Shown: positions 32,684-40,845 of the stretch, piece by piece | Numbering within the stretch: the stretch's first letter is position 1 | Layout: every line of letters begins with the position of its first letter | Assembly: GCF_003363715.1 (NCBI RefSeq) | Contig: NZ_QREV01000006.1 | Span: 1-64,000 of the forward strand | Source: Parabacteroides acidifaciens | GTDB lineage: Bacteria; Bacteroidota; Bacteroidia; Bacteroidales; Tannerellaceae | Direction: 5' to 3' | Length of the DNA: 64,000 nucleotides | Made by a program: the position numbers and the translations under genes | Notes under the pieces: model-generated | What the model saw: the letters and a program-made list of their open reading frames with translations, nothing else | The model's database searches: none | Told to the model about the DNA's origin: nothing

Positions 32684-35473
32684 ATGCGACGAATAAATAT
32701 CTACATCTTGTTGACAGGCCTCCTTACCTGCCTGTTTTCATGTTCAAACAATCCTTCCCACATCTCCCTGGCCGGGAAATGGGAGTTTGCCTTAGACAGC
32801 ACCGACACCGGAATAAACGAAGGTTGGTACTCGCAAACCCTCCCCAACACCATCCAGCTCCCCGGTACGACAGACGATGCCGGATACGGGATACCCAACA
32901 AACTAAAGCCTGCCCTCCAGAAGCCGCAGGTCCTGCATCTCACCCGCAAGAACAGCTACGTCGGGCCCGCTTGGTACAGCAAAGAGGTCGACATACCTTC
33001 CGGTTGGAACGGAAAAAACGTCGAGCTCAAGCTGGAACGGGTGATCTGGCAGACATCCGTCTGGGTAGACGGAAAGCGAGTCGAAGGTATGCAGGAAAGC
33101 CTGGTCGCCCCTCATCTGTACGACCTCACAGAATATCTGACTCCCGGAAAACACAAAATAACGGTCCGCGTCGATAACCGGAAACGATATGATATTACGG
33201 CAGGCGACATGGCACATGCCTATACGAACGAGACACAGATCATGTGGAACGGGATCATCGGGGAAATATCCCTGACAGCCAAAGATGCCATATCGATCCG
33301 CAACCTGCAGGCATATCCCGACTACAAAAACAAGCAAGTAAGGATAAAATGCCAAATAAACAACGCGGGAGCCGCAACCACCGGCACACTGACAACCGAC
33401 ATAAAAACGGCAACAGGGCCTGCAACACAAATACAGCAACACGTAACGCTCCAGTCCGGAGAAAACCTTATCGACCAGGTTTGCCCAATCAAAGACGATA
33501 TCCAGGTATGGAACGAACTTTCGCCCACCCTTTATACGCTCCGGGCCTCCCTCGAAACAGATCCCTGCAAAGATTCCCGGGAAATCAAATTCGGCTTCCG
33601 GGATTTGGAGAAGAACGGACCGGCACTGCTGTTGAACGACCGGAAGATATTCCTTCGCGGGACGTTGGAATGCTGTATCTTCCCGCTGACCGGCTATCCC
33701 CCGATGGAACACGAAGGATGGGAAAAGGTGTTCAAGACTGCACGCGAATGGGGACTGAATCATCTCCGTTTCCATTCCTGGTGCCCGCCAAAAGCGGCGT
33801 TCGAAGTGGCGGACTCGCTCGGTTTCTATCTTCAGGTGGAACTTCCGCTCTGGTCGACCAATTTAAAGAAGGATGAACGTGCCCCCTATTTATATGCCGA
33901 GGCGAACCGCATACTGGAAGAATACGGCAACCATCCCTCCTTCTGCCTGTTCAGCTTGGGGAACGAACTTCAATATGACTTCGAGTTCTTAGGCGCACTC
34001 CTGAATCATGTCAAAGAGAAAGACCCGCGTCATCTTTATACCACCACCTCCTTCACATTCGAAAGAGGACACGGCGACTGGCCGGAAGCCGGTGACGACT
34101 TTTTCATCACGCAATGGACCCGGAAAGGATGGGTGCGCGGGCAAGGCGTGTTCAATACGGAATCCCCCCGGTTCGACAAAGACTATTCCGCCTCTGTCGA
34201 AGGGATGGATGTTCCCCTGATCACACACGAAATTGGTCAATATGCCGTCTATCCCGACCTGAAAGAGATCGAAAAATATACCGGCGTACTGGACCCGCTA
34301 AACTTTAAAGGCGTAAAAGAAGACCTCGAGAAGAAGGGACTGCTCGGCAAGGCAGACGACTACCTGATGGCAACAGGCCGGCTGGCAGCCCTGCTGTATA
34401 AGGAAGAGATCGAAAGAGCCATGAAGACTCCGGGAATCAGTGGTTTCCAACTGCTCGACCTGCACGACTTCCCCGGACAGGGAACGGCCCTTGTCGGACT
34501 GTTGAATGCCTTTTGGGAAAGCAAAGGCGTAACCGAGGCGGCTACATTCCGCCAGTTTTGCGCCCCCGTCACCCCCTTGGCCCGTTTCGCCAAAGCGGTC
34601 TATACATCCGCCGAAGAGTTCGAGGCAGGCATCGAAATGGTTAACTACAGCAATAGCGTAATCGAGGATGCCGTTATCGACTGGAAGCTGGCCGGACGGG
34701 ACGGAAAGGCGATTGCCCAGGGAGAATTTCCAGCACGCCCGTTGCCTGTCGGAGAAAACAGCCCGGTCGGTAACATCCGTTGCCCGTTGAATGCCGTCAC
34801 AGAGGCAAAAGAGCTGACCCTGACGGCTACATTACGAGGCAGTTCCTGCACAAATGAATGGAAGATATGGGTCTATCCGGCATCTTTGTCCGTCGACAAA
34901 GGGGATATTGTCGTCACAGACCGCCTCGCCACTGCCGAAAAAGCCTTGCAAGAAGGGAAGAAAGTATTATTCAACCCTCCTTACGAATCTTTAAAAGGAT
35001 TGGAAGGGAAATTCGTCCCCGTCTTTTGGAGTCCTGTGCATTTCCCCAAACAGGCCGGAACAATGGGGCTGTTGCTCGACCCGGCCCACCCGGCATTCGC
35101 CCGTTTCCCGACTGACGGACACACAGACTGGCAATGGTGGAGACTCACGACACAATCGAAAACGCTTTGCATCGACAGCCTGTACACGGAAGTCACCCCT
35201 CTTGTCGAATGCGTGGACAACTTTGCCAACAACCGTCGCCTGACCAACCTGTTCGAGACGAACTGCCTGAACGGCAAACTGATCGTATGCAGTATGGACC
35301 TGCTCCGCGAACAAGCCGAGAATCCAGAAAAGAAGCAATTGTTGTACAGCCTCGTGGAATATATGAAATCCGGTGCATTCAACCCGTCCCAACAGACATC
35401 TCCCGCTACCATCCGGCAACTTCTGACCACCGGACAAACAGGTTCCCGGGAAAGACCGGAGTCCATTTATTAA
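32684..35473 (+). CDS. Glycoside hydrolase family 2 lipoprotein, paralogue 1
   Basis: A 929-residue enzyme with lipobox Cys (TCLFSCSNN), probably in the outer membrane. The order is a jelly-roll domain (LAGKWEFALDSTDTGINEGW), Ig-like domain and TIM barrel. The barrel has the LRGTLECCIFPLTGYP segment and NHLRFHSWCPPKAAFEVADSLG, acid/base Glu428 in SLGNELQ and probable nucleophile Glu516 in ITHEIGQY. The C-terminal 200 residues are shared with the other two paralogues (DPAHPAFARFPTDGHTDWQWW, then LIVCSMDLLREQAENPEKKQ) and look like a glutamine-amidotransferase-like accessory fold. The gene follows susC-susD on the same strand and probably acts first on the imported glycan. The substrate is unknown. 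Confidence 0.92.
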   Translation: MRRINIYILLTGLLTCLFSCSNNPSHISLAGKWEFALDSTDTGINEGWYSQTLPNTIQLPGTTDDAGYGIPNKLKPALQKPQVLHLTRKNSYVGPAWYSKEVDIPSGWNGKNVELKLERVIWQTSVWVDGKRVEGMQESLVAPHLYDLTEYLTPGKHKITVRVDNRKRYDITAGDMAHAYTNETQIMWNGIIGEISLTAKDAISIRNLQAYPDYKNKQVRIKCQINNAGAATTGTLTTDIKTATGPATQIQQHVTLQSGENLIDQVCPIKDDIQVWNELSPTLYTLRASLETDPCKDSREIKFGFRDLEKNGPALLLNDRKIFLRGTLECCIFPLTGYPPMEHEGWEKVFKTAREWGLNHLRFHSWCPPKAAFEVADSLGFYLQVELPLWSTNLKKDERAPYLYAEANRILEEYGNHPSFCLFSLGNELQYDFEFLGALLNHVKEKDPRHLYTTTSFTFERGHGDWPEAGDDFFITQWTRKGWVRGQGVFNTESPRFDKDYSASVEGMDVPLITHEIGQYAVYPDLKEIEKYTGVLDPLNFKGVKEDLEKKGLLGKADDYLMATGRLAALLYKEEIERAMKTPGISGFQLLDLHDFPGQGTALVGLLNAFWESKGVTEAATFRQFCAPVTPLARFAKAVYTSAEEFEAGIEMVNYSNSVIEDAVIDWKLAGRDGKAIAQGEFPARPLPVGENSPVGNIRCPLNAVTEAKELTLTATLRGSSCTNEWKIWVYPASLSVDKGDIVVTDRLATAEKALQEGKKVLFNPPYESLKGLEGKFVPVFWSPVHFPKQAGTMGLLLDPAHPAFARFPTDGHTDWQWWRLTTQSKTLCIDSLYTEVTPLVECVDNFANNRRLTNLFETNCLNGKLIVCSMDLLREQAENPEKKQLLYSLVEYMKSGAFNPSQQTSPATIRQLLTTGQTGSRERPESIY

Positions 35474-35500
35474 GGACCTGCGATTTACAACAACTTATCG

Positions 35501-35556
35501 GGGATGTGTCAAAAACCGCTAAATGCTATAGGCAGGGGGTTGACGCATCCCTCTTT
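35501..35556. terminator. Hairpin between convergent GH2 and beta-propeller genes
   Basis: GGGATGTGTCAA (35501-35512) pairs with TTGACGCATCCC (35540-35551) at eleven of twelve positions, with a G-U wobble at the twelfth, and is followed by TCTTTT. It is a probable terminator of the susC-susD-GH2 transcript and may serve the opposite gene as well. Confidence 0.65.
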
Positions 35557-35562
35557 TGATTA

Positions 35563-36768
35563 TTACTCTTTCAATGTAGCGATCACCACGACCGGATTAT
35601 CATCGAATTGAAGATTTTCCAATATTTTCTTTCCGGTCGAACTCAACTTCACATCCTTATGAGTTTCCATATAATCTAAAAGTTCTTCCGGCATCAACAA
35701 GCCAACCAGCTTATTACCATCTAATCGTTGCATAAAAAAAGTACCTAATCCATCTATATCGTTCACAAACCCGCATCTTTCTCCTTCACGTTTACAACTA
35801 TACAATTGCTTTGTTTTCTTATCATAATAATTGGAAAAACTGATATTTGAACTCAATCCCTCCCATTCCATACTATTAAACAAGACATACCGGTTAGTTT
35901 GAGAAATAGAAGAATAACTCAAATAGCCTTTTTTATATCTTTGAACCGTTTCTATATTACCGGCTCCGAATTCCACTGTTCCGACTTCAGACTTTTTACC
36001 CAATGTCTCGTTAAAATGAAATATAATAGCGGGAACCAAACGTTCTTCTTCCACCAAATAAACGGTATCATTATCTGATGCCCCGTTAAAATACAATTTA
36101 TCACCTACTTTCTGAAACCGCCCCGAATTATAACAGGAAGATTTTCCCCCGTGCCATTCCGGAACCGGAAGACCATTATCTATAACCCTCAAAACCTCCC
36201 CGTCTTTATTAAAGACATAAAGTGCACAATGGTCATTGGCCAGTTCGTCATTAGCCAAACCCATGTACAGACCGTTTTTGTAAGGGTAAAGACTATTAAT
36301 GAGTTGTTGATATTTCTGTTCTTTTTCGTAGCGATATTTAGGTCTTATGACCTCATTCACGCACTTATTGGTTTCTATATCTATTCCTCTCCATCCCTTC
36401 CATATATCCACATAAAAAACATTTCTTTTCTTATCCAATGTGCAATTTGTCATAAGATGTGCATAATCATCAGGACCACCTCCTTCTTGACTGAGACGAC
36501 GAAGATACTTACCACTTTTCCTGTCAAACAAACATATTTTCCCTGCAAATTCAGACGTAATAATGTATCGATCCGTCAAAAAAACAGAAGGCTTTTTCAA
36601 TAAAGATTCTTTTGTCAATTCCAATGGAATATATTCCAGTTTGGATACAATTCTGCTTAAGGGGATATCGCCAACTTTGGCCTGAGTCATATCGATCACT
36701 AATTCTTTATCCTTAGCTTGTAACGTCAATGATAGAAGGAAACTTATCAATATATATGTATACTTCAT
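35563..36768 (-). CDS. Six-bladed beta-propeller protein, exported
   Basis: A 401-residue protein with signal peptide MKYTYILISFLLSLTLQA. The mature part fits the Bacteroidetes six-bladed beta-propeller (BF3164/NHL-like) type. The opening is PLSRIVSKLEYIPLELTKESLL, then blade-like repeats such as DRYIITSEFAGKICLFDRKSGKYLRRLSQEGGGPDDYAH and ALYVFNKDGEVLRVIDNGLPVPEW. Its function is not known; such proteins are often scattered within glycan loci. Codons are richer in A and T than in the neighbouring GH genes. It shares about 100 bases of upstream sequence with the region before the second propeller gene. Confidence 0.8.
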   Translation of the reverse strand: MKYTYILISFLLSLTLQAKDKELVIDMTQAKVGDIPLSRIVSKLEYIPLELTKESLLKKPSVFLTDRYIITSEFAGKICLFDRKSGKYLRRLSQEGGGPDDYAHLMTNCTLDKKRNVFYVDIWKGWRGIDIETNKCVNEVIRPKYRYEKEQKYQQLINSLYPYKNGLYMGLANDELANDHCALYVFNKDGEVLRVIDNGLPVPEWHGGKSSCYNSGRFQKVGDKLYFNGASDNDTVYLVEEERLVPAIIFHFNETLGKKSEVGTVEFGAGNIETVQRYKKGYLSYSSISQTNRYVLFNSMEWEGLSSNISFSNYYDKKTKQLYSCKREGERCGFVNDIDGLGTFFMQRLDGNKLVGLLMPEELLDYMETHKDVKLSSTGKKILENLQFDDNPVVVIATLKE

Positions 36769-36802
36769 ATTCTTTAGTTTTTAACATTTCCAGTTTGTAA
36801 TA

Positions 36803-36902
36803 CCCCTTATTTTTCTATTTCACCACAATAAAGGTACGATTTCAATTTGACTTTTCGCTATCGAAACAGCACATTTCGTGACAAACGAACCTATAGCCTG
36901 CG
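36803..36902. repeat. Imperfect direct repeat upstream of propeller gene 1
   Basis: This 100-base segment matches 38018-38117 along its whole length by eye, including CAATTTGACTTTTCGCTATC and ACATTTCGTGACAAACG. It contains the upstream region of the first propeller gene. The rest of the gap to 37124 shows further short matches to the 37.9-38.0 kb region and no gene. Confidence 0.75.
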
Positions 36903-37124
36903 TGACCAGCAAACACCAGGTGGCATATTCTACCGCCAAAAGGTTTTCCGGAGACTACACGGACTACAGCAGGCACAACGAACTGTCCGGCCGACTGTCC
37001 ATAAGGGTTTCGGCTTCCTGTAACAGAGGAAAGATATGGGATTGTTTTTGGCAGTTGAAAGTGTTTTCTCATATGTGTTATTTTTGTAGATGCAATGATA
37101 CAAAAACCCTCCCTTATTTCCATA

Positions 37125-37904
37125 CTATTTCGATAACATTTTGTTGGTACCTGCACTATTCTTTAATCCTTTCAATTTGTACACAAGCATATGATCCTCC
37201 GGATCGTCGTAGGCTCGAGGTCCATATAGCGTAAAGGTTTTCTCATCTACTGCAAAGTAGACAGGATACCCTCCATTCAAAAGGTATCGGATGACCGGAT
37301 TCCCGTCTAAATCATATACTTCAAGAAAAGTGCCCTGGGAAGAGAGGTACGTACGCTTGTCCGATGAAATCCCCAAATACAACGTATAGAAATAGCGCTT
37401 ACCTAAATAACTACAGATATAACTTAAATTTACGTCTTCCCGGCTTCTCAAATCGATATGCTTAGGGGCTGCAAATTCAAACTTCACCCGATTGATAAGG
37501 TTAAACTTGAAATCCATGAAATCAATCTGTTTCTTATATCCATAACAGAACACAACACGGCTGTCATTGACATACACGCGCTTCATATCAGGATCAGCAT
37601 AATACTCCGCCCCATTAGGAACTAAGCCGGAAGTTGCGTTCATAGCATCTGTCACATATAACGAATCAGCAATAAAGGAGACACCGTCTGAACTATCCGT
37701 TTGCGACAACGTCTTATGAAGAATCAAAAAAGAAGGCTTCACCTTTACTATCACAGAACCGGCTATCCCCCGCAAAGGCTTTAATTCTGGAGTTAAAGTC
37801 TCTTCGCGGGAAAAAGAGGGATCGACAGAGCTGTTGCATGCCATGATTAAACAGCTGCATAATATGAGGAAAAAACAGGGCAATCGCATAACTATTCTAT
37901 TCAT
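37125..37904 (-). CDS. BF3164-like beta-propeller lipoprotein
   Basis: A 259-residue lipoprotein: MNRIVMRLPCFFLILCSCLIMACNSS, lipobox Cys near residue 23. The remainder is beta-rich, with blade-like stretches (DMKRVYVNDSRVVFCYGYKKQIDFMDF, GTFLEVYDLDGNPVIRYLLNGGYPVYFAVDEKTFTLYG). It resembles the BF3164/TolB-like propeller lipoproteins of Bacteroidales. The frame extends to 37937, but the ATG at 37904 starts the signal peptide. It is on the same strand as the first propeller gene and composed of A/T-rich codons. It may be a diverged duplicate; the function is unknown. Confidence 0.75.
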   Translation of the reverse strand: MNRIVMRLPCFFLILCSCLIMACNSSVDPSFSREETLTPELKPLRGIAGSVIVKVKPSFLILHKTLSQTDSSDGVSFIADSLYVTDAMNATSGLVPNGAEYYADPDMKRVYVNDSRVVFCYGYKKQIDFMDFKFNLINRVKFEFAAPKHIDLRSREDVNLSYICSYLGKRYFYTLYLGISSDKRTYLSSQGTFLEVYDLDGNPVIRYLLNGGYPVYFAVDEKTFTLYGPRAYDDPEDHMLVYKLKGLKNSAGTNKMLSK

Positions 37905-38017
37905 ATAATTCTTATCCCGTACCGGTGTGACCAACAAACACCGGATACAATATTACAAATACTTTCTCTTATTTCCTTTATTATTCCGGTAATCTTTTGT
38001 TGGTATTTTTACAATAA

Positions 38018-38117
38018 CCCCCTATTTTTCTATTTCACCTCAAAAAATGAACGATTTCAATTTGACTTTTCGCTATCAAAACAGTACATTTCGTGACAAA
38101 CGGACCGGCGGCCTGCG
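38018..38117. repeat. Second copy of the propeller upstream repeat
   Basis: This segment matches 36803-36902 along 100 bases by eye, with scattered substitutions. It lies 114-213 bases upstream of the second propeller gene. Confidence 0.75.
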
Positions 38118-38288
38118 CAGCCCGTTCAAAAAAGGTGACATTTGTCAAAGCGGAGCAGAGACTTCCCGACATTCCGATAAAGCTTAACTCCCGGAGAATC
38201 GAATATTTGAAAGCATGAAGGGGAAGGGACAGGAATATGGCAAGGATTCGGAGGGTATTTTTCAGTAAACAGGCAGCTCTTTTCCATT

Positions 38289-38385
38289 ACGACCGTCCTA
38301 ATCGCCGTTACGACCGTCCTAATCTTCGCGAGGTGCCGAGTGCACTACCTATTAGTACGGTCGCGGTGGCGATTAGGACGGTCGT
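38289..38385. repeat. Long two-step hairpin with 21-nt direct repeat
   Basis: ACGACCGTCCTAATCGCC (38289-38306) and GGCGATTAGGACGGTCGT (38368-38385) are exact reverse complements. Inside, a second copy of ACGACCGTCCTAAT (38310-38323) opposes ATTAGTACGGTCGCG (38351-38365). The left arm is therefore also a direct repeat of period 21. It may end transcription of the GH95-GH2 operon or be a small mobile palindrome. Confidence 0.8.
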
Positions 38386-38519
38386 CTTTTAGAAAAATTG
38401 CATATTTCACTAAAATAACCGGTCCGAAAGCGCTTTTTTGACCGGAAAACAATCGTCTGGGAGACACTTCTCGAAGCCTCTAAAGGAGGTTCTCAAGACG
38501 TTTTTTACAATAAGCCCCC

Positions 38520-40802
38520 TCAAAATCCAATAGTCAACGTCTCTCCTTTACCTGTTTCCAGAGTCAGGATACCATCCTGCTCCTGTTTCTCACCTTTATT
38601 TCCGGAAACGAAACTGATTTTGCTTCCCTCGGGGATCGCCAGTCGCAAGGTTCCTCCCTGCTCCGGATAGATTCGGATCTGCCGAAGCCTGCCTCCTTCT
38701 CTCTCGGCCGAGACCAGGAAAGCTCCCATTGCACGCAATTTATTGAAAGAGACATCCTGCCACGATGCCGGGATAGCCGGGAATACACGGATAATACCTG
38801 TATGACTCTGAAGCAACATCTCCTGAATACCGGCGGCAAAAGCAAAATTACCTTCCAGCGTAAAAGGCCGGTAGGTGAACTTGGACTTTCCGCTCTTCGT
38901 CTGGTCGCCATTCGCATGGAACGTATTGGGCAGGCAGAAACATTCGGCAAAAGTGCGAAGCTCGCGGGCAGCCCCTTCACCATCGAAAGCACGGGCTTTC
39001 ATATTACCGAACCAGCTGTAAGAATAACCGCACCAGTAATCGGGACCGATATCCTGCAATTTCTTCAAGGTTGCTTTTATGATCTGCCGGGACTTCTCAC
39101 CCTGGCTCCAGTCGATCAGACCAAGCGGATGGATAGACATGGCATGCGAGAAATGGCGATGCGATTGATTGTAAGGGAAACCTTTGGCAAAAGCCAACGC
39201 GCCGTCTTCATCCAGCGCAAACTCAGGGAGTTCGGCACCGACGGCTTTCCAATGGACCGCCTCATCCGTGAGGTTCAGTTCCGAAGCTAACTCCGAGGCT
39301 GCACCGAAAGCAAAACGCATCAGGGCAAGGTCGTAATTTGTCATATTCTTGAACCAGGCATCGATCGAGTTATCAAAGATCTCCGGACTGGAACTAAGCG
39401 GCAATCTGCGAACGCCGTCTGCACCGACCTCGGAGATTTGTTCCAGGAAAGTTACCACCTCTTTCAAGAACGGATAAGCACGTTCCTTCAGGAATACACG
39501 ATCGGCAGAATACTTCCAATGCAGATAAAAATGCTGGGACAACCAGGCTCCGACTGTCGGAGACATGGAGTACTGTATCCAACCGCCCATCGGCTCGCCG
39601 GTCAGGGTACAAACACCCGGTATATTCATGCCGTCCGTTTCAAAATACCGACGGGTATATTGCTTATAAACATCGCGTTGGTTCCACAAGGTATTCAGAT
39701 AGCCCATCTCTTCCTGCAGGTGGTTCCCGATGTAGGAAGGCCAGTAACTCAACTGCGTATTCAAATCATGATGATAATCTCCCTTCCAGGGCGGCAACAT
39801 CCCGTTATCAGCTGTCCAAACAGCCTGTAAAGAAACCGGATAGGAGTCTTCGCGGGCGGCAGAACCGAACTTGTACATTTCGTTATCGTACTGCTTTTGC
39901 AAAACAGTGTCCGGCAGCGATACGGACGACTGTGCCCAATAGTCACGCCAAAATCCCATATGCGAACGATAATCGGTCTCGACGCCTCTCTTCATAGCAT
40001 CGGCGGTTTCCTTCTCAGCCCGGTCTTCCGAAAGGGAAGAGGTCAAACTCCATACACCCCGGAGAGTTCCGCCTTTCTGTTCCCAACGAACCACCACATC
40101 ATAAGAAAATCCGCCCCAGCCTTCCTGATGGAAAGTAGCCGTACCGGCATCCTTCCGCGTAGTACCCTGCTTATATCCCAAGCGGGCCAAAGCAGGACCG
40201 GCATGCGAATTATCATTGGCAACCTCATCGGGGTTATTATAGCGGGGAGCGACAATATCCGGCGAAACAGTATCCGGCAGGTTCTCAAACACAAACCATC
40301 CGACCGGTTCGGACGCGTGCACGAAGGTCTTCAGCTTCGTCCCGCTATCCCAAGCGACCTCACAAAGTGCATTATTGAGATAAAGATGTACCGAAGAAAC
40401 CTTCCCCATCTTCAGCGGAAATTCCAAGGCTGCTCCCGGAATCTTGGAAGGCGCGGGCAATGCATTATACGGCCAGTCGAACTTCTGCTGCACCGGCAGA
40501 TAATCCCCTTTCCGCACCTGCTCGCGCACCCAGGCAAAGCGGTTGTTCGGCCCCGAGATGCTATCGCTCGGACGCAAATCCCACAGGTCCGTCCTGTCCA
40601 GTGAAAGACGCAAAGCCGAATCGCGCTGCCAGACCAAAGCCCCGACAGTGGCATTCCCAAGCGGAATACCTTCATCCCAGGTCTGCGCCAGATTATCAAA
40701 CTGCAAATCACTGTCCGAAGGGACGACAGGCAGTGATCCATTCCCGCTACAAGCGACCAACAGGTATGCGCTTATACTACTTATCCAAAATTCCTTTTTC
40801 AT
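38520..40802 (-). CDS. GH95-like glycoside hydrolase lipoprotein, divergent
   Basis: A 760-residue protein with lipobox (AYLLVACSGN). The N-terminal domain reads TWDEGIPLGNATVGALVWQRDSALRLSLDRTDLWDLRP and the (alpha/alpha)6 barrel holds PPWKGDYHHDLNTQLSYWPSYIGNH, LEGNFAFAAGIQEMLLQSHTG and RVFPAIPASW. These match the layout of GH95 (alpha-1,2-L-fucosidase and alpha-L-galactosidase). Two signature places differ from what I recall of fucosidases. The paired Asn element reads D346-L-N348. The usual IDGNFGGTAGI reads LEGNFAFAAGI, putting Glu650 where the Asp stands. The fold call is firm; fucosidase activity is not. It lies 43 bases after a GH2 gene on the same strand. Confidence 0.82.
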   Translation of the reverse strand: MKKEFWISSISAYLLVACSGNGSLPVVPSDSDLQFDNLAQTWDEGIPLGNATVGALVWQRDSALRLSLDRTDLWDLRPSDSISGPNNRFAWVREQVRKGDYLPVQQKFDWPYNALPAPSKIPGAALEFPLKMGKVSSVHLYLNNALCEVAWDSGTKLKTFVHASEPVGWFVFENLPDTVSPDIVAPRYNNPDEVANDNSHAGPALARLGYKQGTTRKDAGTATFHQEGWGGFSYDVVVRWEQKGGTLRGVWSLTSSLSEDRAEKETADAMKRGVETDYRSHMGFWRDYWAQSSVSLPDTVLQKQYDNEMYKFGSAAREDSYPVSLQAVWTADNGMLPPWKGDYHHDLNTQLSYWPSYIGNHLQEEMGYLNTLWNQRDVYKQYTRRYFETDGMNIPGVCTLTGEPMGGWIQYSMSPTVGAWLSQHFYLHWKYSADRVFLKERAYPFLKEVVTFLEQISEVGADGVRRLPLSSSPEIFDNSIDAWFKNMTNYDLALMRFAFGAASELASELNLTDEAVHWKAVGAELPEFALDEDGALAFAKGFPYNQSHRHFSHAMSIHPLGLIDWSQGEKSRQIIKATLKKLQDIGPDYWCGYSYSWFGNMKARAFDGEGAARELRTFAECFCLPNTFHANGDQTKSGKSKFTYRPFTLEGNFAFAAGIQEMLLQSHTGIIRVFPAIPASWQDVSFNKLRAMGAFLVSAEREGGRLRQIRIYPEQGGTLRLAIPEGSKISFVSGNKGEKQEQDGILTLETGKGETLTIGF

Positions 40803-40845
40803 GTGTATTGAATCGATATTATCTTTTCTTCAGCAAAGGTACGGT

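Larger units (their letters stand above)
37905..38519. other. Gene-free region with repeat copy, gene scar and hairpin
   Basis: Read on the minus strand, about 37975-38010 resembles the last codons of the propeller gene ending at 37125 (ACCAACAAA, then TTA-CCG-GAA-TAA against TTA-TCG-AAA-TAG). It joins directly to a copy of the propeller upstream repeat (38018-38117). That is the pattern a deleted third copy would leave. Further right are the hairpin at 38289-38385 and a short inverted repeat CCGGTC/GACCGG (38419-38445). No intact gene is present. Confidence 0.5.
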
